This document shows, one piece after another, positions 10,056-19,200 of a stretch of 50,979 nt of DNA. This stretch comes from Bacteroidia bacterium (GTDB lineage Bacteria > Bacteroidota > Bacteroidia > Bacteroidales > UBA932): contig JAUMVX010000014.1 of assembly GCA_030529945.1 (NCBI GenBank), positions 1 to 50,979 on the forward strand, given 5' to 3'. The translations under genes and the position numbers were made by a program. The notes beneath the pieces are model-generated. The model worked only from the letters and a program-made list of their open reading frames with translations. It was not told where the DNA came from and searched no databases. Position 1 is the stretch's first letter. Every line of letters starts with the position of its first letter.

Positions 10056-11000
10056 CTATCTCAGCGAGCGGAACTCGCGGGGCGTGGCGGAGCGGAATGA
10101 GAGAATCTCGCCGCTGTAGGGGTGGCGGAAGACGAGGCTCGCGGCGTGCAGGGCGATGCGCCCGTTCATAGAGGTGCGCGCCCCGTATTTTTTGTCGCCG
10201 GCGACAGGGTGGTGCAGCTCCTGGGCTGCGTGGACACGGATCTGGTTCTTCCGGCCGGTTTCGAGCTCGAACTCCACCGTGCTGAAATTCTTGCCGCAAT
10301 GCGTGCATTTCCAGTGCGTTACGGAGAGCTGTGCGCCGCCTTCGTCCACAGGTGAAGATGACATTTTCAGGGATTTTTCGTTCTCCCGGAGCCAGGATGT
10401 GACGGTGCCGCCGCCCTCTTCCATCCGTCCTTCGAGGACAGCGATGTATTTGCGTTCCAGCACGCTTTCAGTCCATTTGCTCTGAAGAAGTTCCTGAGTG
10501 CGCTCGTCCTTGGCGAAGACCAGCAGTCCGGACGTGTCGCGGTCCAGACGGTGGACGATGAATACCCGTCCCGGGACCCGCTCGCGCTTGCCGGCCTTCA
10601 TAGCCGCCCGTCTGCAGCGGTGCATATAGTCGGTGAGTATGGCGTAAGCGTTGCGCTCGTGTCCGGGGTCGCCGTATTTCGGGGCGATAGTGGGCAGTCC
10701 TGCACGCTTCTCTATGACCAGCAGGTACTCATCCTCGTAAACCGGACGGATGCCGTGCTCTTCCAGCACATCGGTCGCCCTTGCCACCATAGATTCCGCT
10801 ATGGCCTCGCCCTTGCCCACAAGCTCCACCTCGTCCCCCGCCTTCAGGGGCAGGTCGAAAGCCGTGGTCCGTTTCCCGTTCACCATTATGCGTCCGGACG
10901 AAAGGTAGCCTTTCACGGCGGTGCGGCTGCTGTCCGGGAACTGCGTGAAGAGGTAATTGAGCAGGGAGGCGTCTCCCTTTACGGTCATTTTCTGTGCCAT
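10056..11000 (-). CDS. RluA-family RNA pseudouridine synthase
   Basis: Isomerises specific uridines in rRNA or tRNA to pseudouridine. The protein has an N-terminal S4 RNA-binding domain (about residues 10-65) and a catalytic domain with the RluA signature HRLDRDTSG, catalytic aspartate D153. The KYIAVLEG and GRKNQIRVH motifs follow. Its 314 residues fit RluA/C/D-type enzymes. The frame is open further upstream to 11192, but that part overlaps the next gene and looks non-coding, so I used ATG 11000. An odd insertion, KCTHCGKNF, carries a single CxxC before the GRKNQIRVH motif. It lies 59 bases downstream of a hypothetical gene on the same strand, so the two may share a transcript. Exact target RNA is unknown. 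Confidence 0.88.
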   Translation of the reverse strand: MAQKMTVKGDASLLNYLFTQFPDSSRTAVKGYLSSGRIMVNGKRTTAFDLPLKAGDEVELVGKGEAIAESMVARATDVLEEHGIRPVYEDEYLLVIEKRAGLPTIAPKYGDPGHERNAYAILTDYMHRCRRAAMKAGKRERVPGRVFIVHRLDRDTSGLLVFAKDERTQELLQSKWTESVLERKYIAVLEGRMEEGGGTVTSWLRENEKSLKMSSSPVDEGGAQLSVTHWKCTHCGKNFSTVEFELETGRKNQIRVHAAQELHHPVAGDKKYGARTSMNGRIALHAASLVFRHPYSGEILSFRSATPREFRSLR

Positions 11001-11059
11001 CGTGTATTCTGTCCGACGTTGCCGGAGTATTCTGTCCGGGGAGCGCGATATGGGCGCGT

Positions 11060-11527
11060 CTATTTTCTGAGTTCCTCCAGATCCTGCTTGAGCATAACCT
11101 TGCGGTCCATCATAGCCACCTTCTGGAAGAGCCTGATGCGGTTTCCGGGAGACAGGTGCACCTTGTCCTCGTGCTTGCCCCTGCGCCACCACTTGTAGAA
11201 GCCGATGGGGTCGTTCTCGAAAGGGATCGAAGCCTTGATGCCCGTGGAGTACCCCGGGAAATCGATGATGAGAGACAACCCCATAATCCTTCTGTAGTAC
11301 TCGGGGTCGGCCCTGCGGAGCTTGCTGATCAGGGGATTAAGGACCTCCATAGTGTCCACCTTAAGAATCTTTTCCTTTATTATCATCTTGTGGATGCGTA
11401 CCGGGTCTTCATTCAGCCAGGCCCCCACACGGAGGGTCAGCGGGCCGGCGTCGGTCTCCAGGGTGAGAGGGTCCATCGAGAAATATACTTTCTCGGGATC
11501 GATAGGAAAGGCTTCTTCAGAGGTCAT
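11060..11527 (-). CDS. Hypothetical protein, 155 residues
   Basis: I do not recognise this family. The product is soluble, charged, without signal peptide or membrane segments. The N-terminus is acidic with beta-strand character (YFSMDPLTLETDAGPLTLRVGAWL), and the C-terminus is basic and helical (NRIRLFQKVAMMDRKVMLKQDLEELRK). A WWRRGKHEDK segment is distinctive. A good minus-strand promoter lies 20 bases upstream of the start, and the pseudouridine synthase follows on the same strand, so a cytoplasmic role linked to RNA or translation is possible but speculative. Clear promoter and good codon use support that it is a real gene. Confidence 0.75.
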   Translation of the reverse strand: MTSEEAFPIDPEKVYFSMDPLTLETDAGPLTLRVGAWLNEDPVRIHKMIIKEKILKVDTMEVLNPLISKLRRADPEYYRRIMGLSLIIDFPGYSTGIKASIPFENDPIGFYKWWRRGKHEDKVHLSPGNRIRLFQKVAMMDRKVMLKQDLEELRK

Positions 11528-11546
11528 AATTGAGTGATAAAACGTG

Positions 11547-11580
11547 CAAATTTATTAACTTTTTTTGAGAAAACGGCAAA
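11547..11580 (-). promoter_or_regulatory. Minus-strand promoter for hypothetical gene and pseudouridine synthase
   Basis: On the minus strand TTTG (11577-11580) and TAAATTTG (11547-11554) are separated by 22 bases, slightly longer than the usual 19-21. The start codon at 11527 would then have a leader of about 14 bases. Confidence 0.55.
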
Positions 11581-11630
11581 TAGTGTTGCGGAAATGCTTA
11601 TCTTTACGGACTAAAAAATCAAAACGACTT

Positions 11631-13982
11631 ATGAAACTAAGAACCACATTGAGTATCGCGGCCGCCGCTCTGCTGATGGCTGCGGCGACATCCTGCGGCT
11701 GCTGTGACGGCGGTCTGAAGCCGAACCGAACTCCGGCCATCCCCCAGGACAGGGAGATCGAAGCCGGCGTGAAGAAAATCCTGAAGAATATGACCCTCGA
11801 GGAGAAGGCCGGACAGATGATGCAGATCACCGTGGGACGGCTTGTGGACCCTGCCACAGGGAAGTTCAGCGAGGAGGCTCTGCAGAATGTCTTCGGAAAG
11901 TACAAGGTGGGTTCCATTCTGAACACCTATAATGACCACGCCTACGACCGGCAGTTCACCGCCGAGTTCATCACCGAGCTGCAGAACAAGTCTATGGAGC
12001 TCATCGGCATACCTATGATATATGGTCTGGATATGATACACGGCGCGTCCTATCTGACCGACGCGACCCTCTTCCCTCAGGAGATAAACCTCGGAGCCAC
12101 CTTCAATCCCGAGTATGCGCGGATTATGGGCGAGGCTATGGCCTACGAGACCCGCGCCGCGATGTGCCCCTGGATATTCTCTCCTGTTATGGACCTCACC
12201 CGTACCTCCCTCTGGCCCAGAAACTGGGAGAGCTGGGGCGAAGACCCTTATATGCAGAGCGTGATGGCGGCCGCCGAGACTGAAGCCCTTCAGGGAAGCG
12301 ATCCGAATCACGTTGACGGCACCCACGTGGCGGTGAGCATCAAGCACTATATGGCCTACGGTGCTCCCGCCAGCGGCAAGGACCGCACCCCGGCCTACGT
12401 CTCCGTCAGCGACCTGCGCGAGAAATACTTCGAGCCGTTCCGCGCCAGCATTGCCAAGGGAGCCCTCACCGTGATGGCCAATTCCGCCTCCATTAACGGA
12501 GTCCCGACCCACGCTAACGCCGAGCTTCTCACCGGATGGCTGAAGGAGGGTCTGAACTGGGACGGACTCATCGTCACCGACTGGGCTGACATCGACAACC
12601 TCTACACCCGCGAAAAGGTGGCCGTGGACAAGAAGGACGCCCTGCGCATCGGCATCAACGCCGGCATCGATATGATAATGGACCCTTACGACCCTTCGGC
12701 CTGCGACCTGATCGTGGAACTCGCCCGCGAGGGCGGCATTCCGATGTCCCGCATCGATGACGCCGTATCCCGCGTGCTCCGGCTGAAATACCGTCTCGGA
12801 CTCTTCGAGAACCCGACCTGGGATGTCAGCGCCTACGGGGACTTCGGCAAGAGCGATTGGAAGGAGGCGTCCCTCGCGGCCGCCGTGGAGTCTGAAGTCC
12901 TGCTCAAGAACGAAGGCGGCATCCTTCCGCTCGAAAAAGGCTGCAAGATTCTCGTGACCGGCCCGAGCGCAGACGATATGCGTCCGCTGATGGGCGGCTG
13001 GTCCTTCACCTGGCAGGGCAGCGGCTCCCCGTACACGGACGGCTTCAACACCATCGCGGCCGCGCTCTCACGGGAGTTCGGCGCGTCCAATGTCAAATGC
13101 GTTCCCGCGATGCGCTACGACCAGGCGTACAGCCAGTGGCAGAGCCTGAAAGATGTGGACATCGCCGCCGCCATCTCGGCCGCCCGCAGTTGCGACGTGA
13201 TCGTGGCCTGCGTGGGAGAGAACACCTACTGCGAGACTCCGGGCAACATCGACGACCTGACGCTTATGGAGGAGCAGATCAGACTGGTCAAGGCTCTCGC
13301 CGCACAGGGCAAGCCGCTGGTGCTGGTTCTGAACGAGGGCCGTCCGAGAGTCATAAGAGAGATAGAGCGTCTGGCCTCCGCCGTGGTGGACATTATGCTT
13401 CCGGGACCTTACGGAGCCGATGCACTCGCGCTTCTGCTTTCCGGAAAGGAGAACTTCAGCGGCCGCCTGCCTTTCACCTATCCTAAATATGTGAACTCCC
13501 TCCATACCTACGACTTCAAGGTGTCCGAGCAGGTCGGCACGATGTCAGGCTCGTATAACTACGATGCCGTAATGGACGTGCAGTGGCCGTTCGGCTACGG
13601 CCTGAGCTATACTTCATTCGAGTACAGCGGCCTGAAGGCCTCGGTGGAGAAGTTCGGAGCATCGGATGTGATAGATTTCACCTTCACCGTGCGCAACAGC
13701 GGCAAGCTGGCCGGCAAGGAGACTATGCTTCTGTATTCCAGCGATATGGTCGCCTCCATCGTGCCTGACATCCGCCGTCTGAGAGCTTTCGGAAAGATAG
13801 ACCTGCAGCCGGGGGAGAGCCGTGAGGTGACGCTCAGCGTGCCTGCCCGCGACCTCGCGTTCGTAAACGCGGACGGGGCCTGGACCCTCGAGAAAGGCCG
13901 CTTCCTCTTCTCCGTGGGAGGGCAGAACCTTATGCTCGAGTGCGTCGAAGACAAGATATGGGATACCCAGAACATACGATAA
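11631..13982 (+). CDS. Glycoside hydrolase family 3 beta-glucosidase lipoprotein
   Basis: Exo-acting retaining glycosidase, probably a beta-glucosidase, anchored as a lipoprotein. Start ATG 11631 gives a signal peptide with lipobox ending in Cys near residue 22 (AAATSC). The N-terminal barrel carries SVKHY-like (AVSIKHYMAYG) and the nucleophile motif VTDW, nucleophile about D317. The alpha/beta sandwich domain and the C-terminal fibronectin-III-like domain (FGYGLSYTSFEYSGL onward) follow. About 783 residues is normal for GH3. The frame is open back to 11565, but the signal peptide fixes the start. It could finish degradation of oligosaccharides released by the GH16 enzyme of the locus at 27-36 kb, though it is 14 kb away. 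The next gene overlaps its end. Confidence 0.92.
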   Translation: MKLRTTLSIAAAALLMAAATSCGCCDGGLKPNRTPAIPQDREIEAGVKKILKNMTLEEKAGQMMQITVGRLVDPATGKFSEEALQNVFGKYKVGSILNTYNDHAYDRQFTAEFITELQNKSMELIGIPMIYGLDMIHGASYLTDATLFPQEINLGATFNPEYARIMGEAMAYETRAAMCPWIFSPVMDLTRTSLWPRNWESWGEDPYMQSVMAAAETEALQGSDPNHVDGTHVAVSIKHYMAYGAPASGKDRTPAYVSVSDLREKYFEPFRASIAKGALTVMANSASINGVPTHANAELLTGWLKEGLNWDGLIVTDWADIDNLYTREKVAVDKKDALRIGINAGIDMIMDPYDPSACDLIVELAREGGIPMSRIDDAVSRVLRLKYRLGLFENPTWDVSAYGDFGKSDWKEASLAAAVESEVLLKNEGGILPLEKGCKILVTGPSADDMRPLMGGWSFTWQGSGSPYTDGFNTIAAALSREFGASNVKCVPAMRYDQAYSQWQSLKDVDIAAAISAARSCDVIVACVGENTYCETPGNIDDLTLMEEQIRLVKALAAQGKPLVLVLNEGRPRVIREIERLASAVVDIMLPGPYGADALALLLSGKENFSGRLPFTYPKYVNSLHTYDFKVSEQVGTMSGSYNYDAVMDVQWPFGYGLSYTSFEYSGLKASVEKFGASDVIDFTFTVRNSGKLAGKETMLLYSSDMVASIVPDIRRLRAFGKIDLQPGESREVTLSVPARDLAFVNADGAWTLEKGRFLFSVGGQNLMLECVEDKIWDTQNIR

Positions 13983-14737
13983 TAAGAATCTCCGAACTCT
14001 ACTCCGAGGAGGGTTTCGCCCCGGAAGGCGCGCGGGAGGTGGATTTCCGCTCTCTGGAAGGCACTTCCTGCTACTGTTCGGAGCAGGCGCGGGAGCGGAT
14101 TGGAGCGGAATTGGCCGCGAAGCGGCCCGGTGGGATAAACTGGATCGACAGTGGGGACTACCACTATCTGAGCCGTTTCACGCTTGAGGCCGCAGCGCGG
14201 CAGTGCGGTGACTCGCCCTTCGCGCTGGTGCTTTTCGACCACCATCCGGATATGCAGCAGCCGGCGTTCGGCAATCTGCTCTCCTGCGGGGGCTGGGCCA
14301 GGGGGGCTTTCACGGAGATTCCTCAGCTGAAGCAGGTGCTGCTGCTCGGCATCGCTCCGCAGCTCGAGCTGGAGTTTCTGGACCTGGTGTTCGAGGGGGT
14401 GCTGGCCGTGACGACCGATGACCTGCGGCACACGGGCGACGCCCTGGGCGGGGACGTGAAGGAGATGCTCTCTCTGGTCGAGAAGGACTGGCCGATATAC
14501 ATTTCCGTGGATCTGGACGTGCTCACCCGCGACTTCGCCCGCACGAACTGGGACCAGGGCTGTATGACGCCGGCGCAGCTGCAGGAGTGCTGCAGGCGTC
14601 TGGCCGCTTCCCACCGCATTCTGGGAGTGGACATCTGCGGGGGGATCACCCGGGAGAAGGGCGGGACCCCGCAGGATTTCGCCCTGAATCTGCGGATGCG
14701 GGAAAGTCTGTCGGAATTTTTTGCTTCACTTTTTTGA
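13958..14737 (+). CDS. Ureohydrolase (arginase/agmatinase) family protein
   Basis: Member of the manganese-dependent ureohydrolase superfamily, which hydrolyses guanidino compounds or formiminoglutamate. Visible motifs are DSGDYHYLS (equivalent to GGDHS), LFDHHPDMQ (equivalent to DAHxD) and SVDLDVL (equivalent to SxDxD), which supply the bimetal ligands. About 260 residues is shorter than typical arginase (300 or more), and the motifs deviate from arginase and agmatinase, so the substrate is open. It overlaps the GH3 gene's 3' end by 25 bases if ATG 13958 is used, or 43 bases from ATG 13940, so it is translated from the same message. A functional link to GH3 is not obvious. Confidence 0.78.
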   Translation: MGYPEHTIIRISELYSEEGFAPEGAREVDFRSLEGTSCYCSEQARERIGAELAAKRPGGINWIDSGDYHYLSRFTLEAAARQCGDSPFALVLFDHHPDMQQPAFGNLLSCGGWARGAFTEIPQLKQVLLLGIAPQLELEFLDLVFEGVLAVTTDDLRHTGDALGGDVKEMLSLVEKDWPIYISVDLDVLTRDFARTNWDQGCMTPAQLQECCRRLAASHRILGVDICGGITREKGGTPQDFALNLRMRESLSEFFASLF

Positions 14738-14743
14738 AGATTG

Positions 14744-14775
14744 TTTCGAAAATTGGCGAAAATCGTTTAAATTTG
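14744..14775 (+). promoter_or_regulatory. gcv operon promoter
   Basis: TAAATTTG at 14768-14775 matches the -7 consensus, and TTTC at 14744-14747, 20 bases upstream, is one base from TTTG. The leader to gcvT is only about 20 bases, so there is no room for a glycine riboswitch. Confidence 0.55.
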
Positions 14776-14803
14776 GGCGTTTTTAAACGCTATCACTGAT
14801 AAT

Positions 14804-15907
<1,104 letters not shown>

Positions 15908-15917
15908 AAGAAAGACT

Positions 15918-16298
15918 ATGGCATCAGTTAAAGAAGGTTTGCTCTACAGCGAATCACACGAATGGGTTAAGGTGGAAGGCAATATCGCGGTCGTCGGCGT
16001 TTCGGATTTCGCTCAGGCCGAGATGGGTGACATCACTTATGTGGATCTCCCTTCAGAGGGTGACGTCCTCAGCAAGGACGAGGATTTCGGCGCTCTGGAG
16101 AGCGTGAAGGCTTCCAGCGACCTCTATGCTCCTGTTTCCGGCACCGTAGTGGAGGTGAACTCCGCTCTCGAGGAGACTCCGGAAAAGATTAACGAAGACC
16201 CTTACGGAGCCTGGATAGTGAAGATAGAGATGAAGGACCCTTCGGAGCTGGACGATCTTATGGCTCCGGACGTCTATTCTGCAAAGAACAGCAAGTAA
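15918..16298 (+). CDS. gcvH: Glycine cleavage H protein
   Basis: Lipoylated carrier that shuttles the aminomethyl intermediate between the P, T and L proteins. The lipoyl-lysine motif is ESVKAS, with K64. SESHEWVKVEG at the N-terminus and GDITYVDLP are typical. Its 126 residues match the family. It lies between gcvT and gcvPA with spacings of 10 and 11 bases, so it is co-transcribed and needs lipoate attachment enzymes encoded elsewhere. Confidence 0.98.
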   Translation: MASVKEGLLYSESHEWVKVEGNIAVVGVSDFAQAEMGDITYVDLPSEGDVLSKDEDFGALESVKASSDLYAPVSGTVVEVNSALEETPEKINEDPYGAWIVKIEMKDPSELDDLMAPDVYSAKNSK

Positions 16299-16309
16299 TT
16301 CATCATCAA

Positions 16310-17635
16310 ATGAGCACATTCTCATACTTTCCGCATACTGAGGATGATGTTCGCGCGATGCTTCAGAGGATAGGGGCCGGCAGTCTTGACGACCTCTATT
16401 GCGATGTACCCGCGGATTTCATCTACAAGGGAGAATACGACCTGCCCGACGCGATGAGCGAGCAGCAGGTTCGGGATTTCTTCCGGAAGCTTGCGGGCAG
16501 GAACCTTTCCCTGAAGGTGTTCGCGGGACAGGGCGCGTATGACCACTATACGCCGTCCGTCGTGCCTTACATCCTTTCCAGAAGCGAATTCCTGACCGCC
16601 TATACACCTTACCAGTGCGAGATTTCGCAGGGAACCCTCCGTTACATATTCGAGTACCAGAGTATGGTCTGCGCCCTTACGGGGCTGGACGTAAGCAACG
16701 CCTCGATGTACGACGGCCCTACCGCCGCAGCCGAGGCTATGCGTATGGCGGTCGCCTGCGCGAGGAAGAAGAACACTGTCCTGCTGTCGGCAACCCTGCT
16801 TCCGAATGTCATCTCCGTAGTGGAGACCTACGCAAAGTACTACGGGACACGCATCGCCTTCATCCCCGAGAAGGACGGCAAGACCACTCTCGAGGCTCTC
16901 GAGGCGGCCCTCGCCGATGAGGACATCGCCGGCGTCATCGTTCCGGGCATAAACCGCTACGGCATCGTCGAGGATCTCGAAGGTTTCGCCGAGGCCGTAC
17001 ACGCGCACAAGGCATTGCTCGTGGAGTACATAGACCCTTCCGCAGCCGCAGTTCTCAAGACTGCCGCCGAGTGGGGGGCCGACGTGGCGGTGGGCGACGG
17101 ACAGTCTCTGGGCATTCCGCTCTGCTACGGCGGACCTTACGTGGGCTTTATGGCCTGCCGCAAGGACTATATGCGCAAGCTCCCGGGACGCATCGTGGGG
17201 GAGACCCGCGACGCCGAGGGACGCCGCTGCTTCGTCCTGACCCTTCAGGCGCGCGAGCAGCACATACGCCGCGAAAAGGCTACATCGAACATCTGCTCGA
17301 ACGAGTCTCTGATGGCCCTGTTCGTGACCGTATATCTTTCTCTTATGGGGCCGAAGGGTATGAAGAAAGTGAATGAACTTTCCTACGCCGGCGCTCATTA
17401 TCTCCACGACGCTCTTCTGACCACGGGCAAGTTCGAGAAGGTCTTCGACGCTCCTTTCCTGAAGGAGTTCGTCCTGAAGCCTCTGGTGGACGTGAAGGCT
17501 CTGCAGCAGAAGCTCTACGAGCGCGGATTCTTCGCCGCCCTGCAGACTGAGGAGGGCTATGTGTCCTTCTGCGTCACCGAGAAGAGGACCCGCGAGGAAA
17601 TGGATGCACTTATCGAAGCAGTGAAGGAGGTATAG
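16310..17635 (+). CDS. gcvPA: Glycine dehydrogenase (decarboxylating) subunit 1
   Basis: N-terminal half of the split P protein, which with subunit 2 decarboxylates glycine and passes the aminomethyl group to GcvH. The 441 residues align with GcvPA: FLGAGAYDHY equivalent (FAGQGAYDHYTPSVVPYI), PYQCEISQGTLRYIFEYQ, and DGPTAAAEAMRMA. This subunit lacks the PLP lysine, which is in subunit 2. Two bases separate it from gcvPB. The split form is common in Bacillota and some other phyla, while many Bacteroidota carry a fused GcvP, so the arrangement is worth noting. Confidence 0.95.
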   Translation: MSTFSYFPHTEDDVRAMLQRIGAGSLDDLYCDVPADFIYKGEYDLPDAMSEQQVRDFFRKLAGRNLSLKVFAGQGAYDHYTPSVVPYILSRSEFLTAYTPYQCEISQGTLRYIFEYQSMVCALTGLDVSNASMYDGPTAAAEAMRMAVACARKKNTVLLSATLLPNVISVVETYAKYYGTRIAFIPEKDGKTTLEALEAALADEDIAGVIVPGINRYGIVEDLEGFAEAVHAHKALLVEYIDPSAAAVLKTAAEWGADVAVGDGQSLGIPLCYGGPYVGFMACRKDYMRKLPGRIVGETRDAEGRRCFVLTLQAREQHIRREKATSNICSNESLMALFVTVYLSLMGPKGMKKVNELSYAGAHYLHDALLTTGKFEKVFDAPFLKEFVLKPLVDVKALQQKLYERGFFAALQTEEGYVSFCVTEKRTREEMDALIEAVKEV

Positions 17636-17637
17636 CT

Positions 17638-19104
17638 ATGAGATATTACGACAGACTCATTTTCGAACTTTCCAAGCCGGGCAGATGCGCATATTCCCTG
17701 CCTTGCTGCGAAAAGGCCGTGCTCGCTCTTCCCGAGAACCTGCTCAGAGCGCAGGCTCCGGCCCTGCCGGAGGTGAGCGAAGTGGATGTGGTACGCCACT
17801 ACACTAACCTCAGCCAGATGAATTTCGGCGTGGACACGGGTTTCTACCCGCTCGGAAGCTGTACTATGAAGTACAACCCGAAGATAAATGAAGAGATCGC
17901 CGCTATGCCGGCCTTTCAGACTCTACATCCGCTTCAGGACGAAAGCACGGTCCAGGGCGCTCTGGAAGTGTACTATAATATGGAGAAGTCGCTCGCGGCC
18001 ATAACCGGGATGAAGTATTTCACCTTCAATCCTTGCGCCGGAGCCCACGGCGAGCTCACCGGTCTTATGATTATGCGCTCGTACCATATCTCCAGAGGGG
18101 ATCTGGCCCGCACCAAGGTGATAGTTCCCGACAGCGCCCACGGCACCAATCCCGCTTCTGCGGCCGTCTGCGGACTGGAGATTGTGGAGGTGAAGTCGAA
18201 TGCCGCCGGTCTGGTGGACGTGGAGGATCTGAAGCCTCTTCTGGGACCTGATGTAGCCGGCATTATGATGACGAATCCCAACACTCTGGGACTTTTCGAG
18301 CGCGAGATCGCGAAGATCGCCTCTCTGGTCCACGAGTGCGGAGGCCTGCTCTATTACGACGGGGCCAATATGAATCCGCTGCTGGGCGCCGTACGTCCGG
18401 GGGATATGGGCTTCGACATAATGCACCTGAACCTGCACAAGACTTTCTCGACGCCTCACGGCGGCGGCGGTCCGGGCAGCGGTCCGGTGGGCGTGGCCGA
18501 AAGACTGCTGGAGTATCTTCCTACACCTCACGTGGTCAAGCTCGAAGACGGTTCCTTCCATATCGTCAAGTCCGCTGAGAATTCATCCGGCCAGGTGTCC
18601 GGCTTTATGGGCAACTTCGGCGTGATACTCCGCGCGTACGCGTACATCCTTATGCTCGGCCGTCAGAACATCCGCCTCGCGGGGCGCTACGCCACTCTGG
18701 CCGCTAACTATATAAAGGAAAGCCTCAAGGATGCCTACAAGCTCCCGATTCCTACGGTCTGCAAGCACGAGTTCGTATTCGACGGGCTCATCGACGACGG
18801 CTCCTCCACCGGCAAGCTCGGCGCGACCACCCTCGATGTGGCCAAACGCCTGCTGGACTTCGGTTTCCACGCTCCTACCATCTACTTCCCGCTGCTCTTC
18901 CATCAGGCTCTGATGATCGAGCCAACCGAGACCGAGAGCAAGGAGACCCTGGACGAGTTCATCGACGTTATGCACAAGATCGCCGCCGAGGCCGCGCAGG
19001 ACCCTGACATTCTGCACTCCGCGCCTCATAACGCTCCGATCTCCCGTCCTGACGAGACCGCCGCGGCGCGAAACCCTATCCTCAAGTTCCAGGACGAGGC
19101 GTAG
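17638..19104 (+). CDS. gcvPB: Glycine dehydrogenase (decarboxylating) subunit 2
   Basis: PLP-binding half of the split P protein. The Schiff-base lysine is K268 in HLNLHKTFSTPHGGGGPG, followed by a glycine-rich loop. FYPLGSCTMKYNPK and DSAHGTNPASA are family signatures. The 488 residues match GcvPB. The gene ends the operon; an intrinsic terminator follows within 30 bases. No frameshift or missing catalytic residue is seen. Confidence 0.97.
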   Translation: MRYYDRLIFELSKPGRCAYSLPCCEKAVLALPENLLRAQAPALPEVSEVDVVRHYTNLSQMNFGVDTGFYPLGSCTMKYNPKINEEIAAMPAFQTLHPLQDESTVQGALEVYYNMEKSLAAITGMKYFTFNPCAGAHGELTGLMIMRSYHISRGDLARTKVIVPDSAHGTNPASAAVCGLEIVEVKSNAAGLVDVEDLKPLLGPDVAGIMMTNPNTLGLFEREIAKIASLVHECGGLLYYDGANMNPLLGAVRPGDMGFDIMHLNLHKTFSTPHGGGGPGSGPVGVAERLLEYLPTPHVVKLEDGSFHIVKSAENSSGQVSGFMGNFGVILRAYAYILMLGRQNIRLAGRYATLAANYIKESLKDAYKLPIPTVCKHEFVFDGLIDDGSSTGKLGATTLDVAKRLLDFGFHAPTIYFPLLFHQALMIEPTETESKETLDEFIDVMHKIAAEAAQDPDILHSAPHNAPISRPDETAAARNPILKFQDEA

Positions 19105-19130
19105 TGAGTGTGAGCGGGGGTAATACAGAA

Positions 19131-19160
19131 TTGGACGGCCGGTAAGGCCGTCCAATTTTT
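19131..19160 (+). terminator. Intrinsic terminator of the gcv operon
   Basis: TTGGACGGCC (19131-19140), loop GGTAA, GGCCGTCCAA (19146-19155), then five T. The following gene is convergent, so it may serve both strands. Confidence 0.92.
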
Positions 19161-19200
19161 ATATTCCGTCCGGCTCCGCCGTCCGATGCGGAGCTGCGCG

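Noticed and set aside
11001-11192. N-terminal extension of the pseudouridine synthase
   Set aside because: Overlaps the upstream gene and has low-complexity sequence; ATG 11000 begins a normal S4 domain.
14738-14803. Glycine riboswitch in front of gcvT
   Set aside because: The leader after the promoter is only about 20 bases and contains no aptamer-like pairing.
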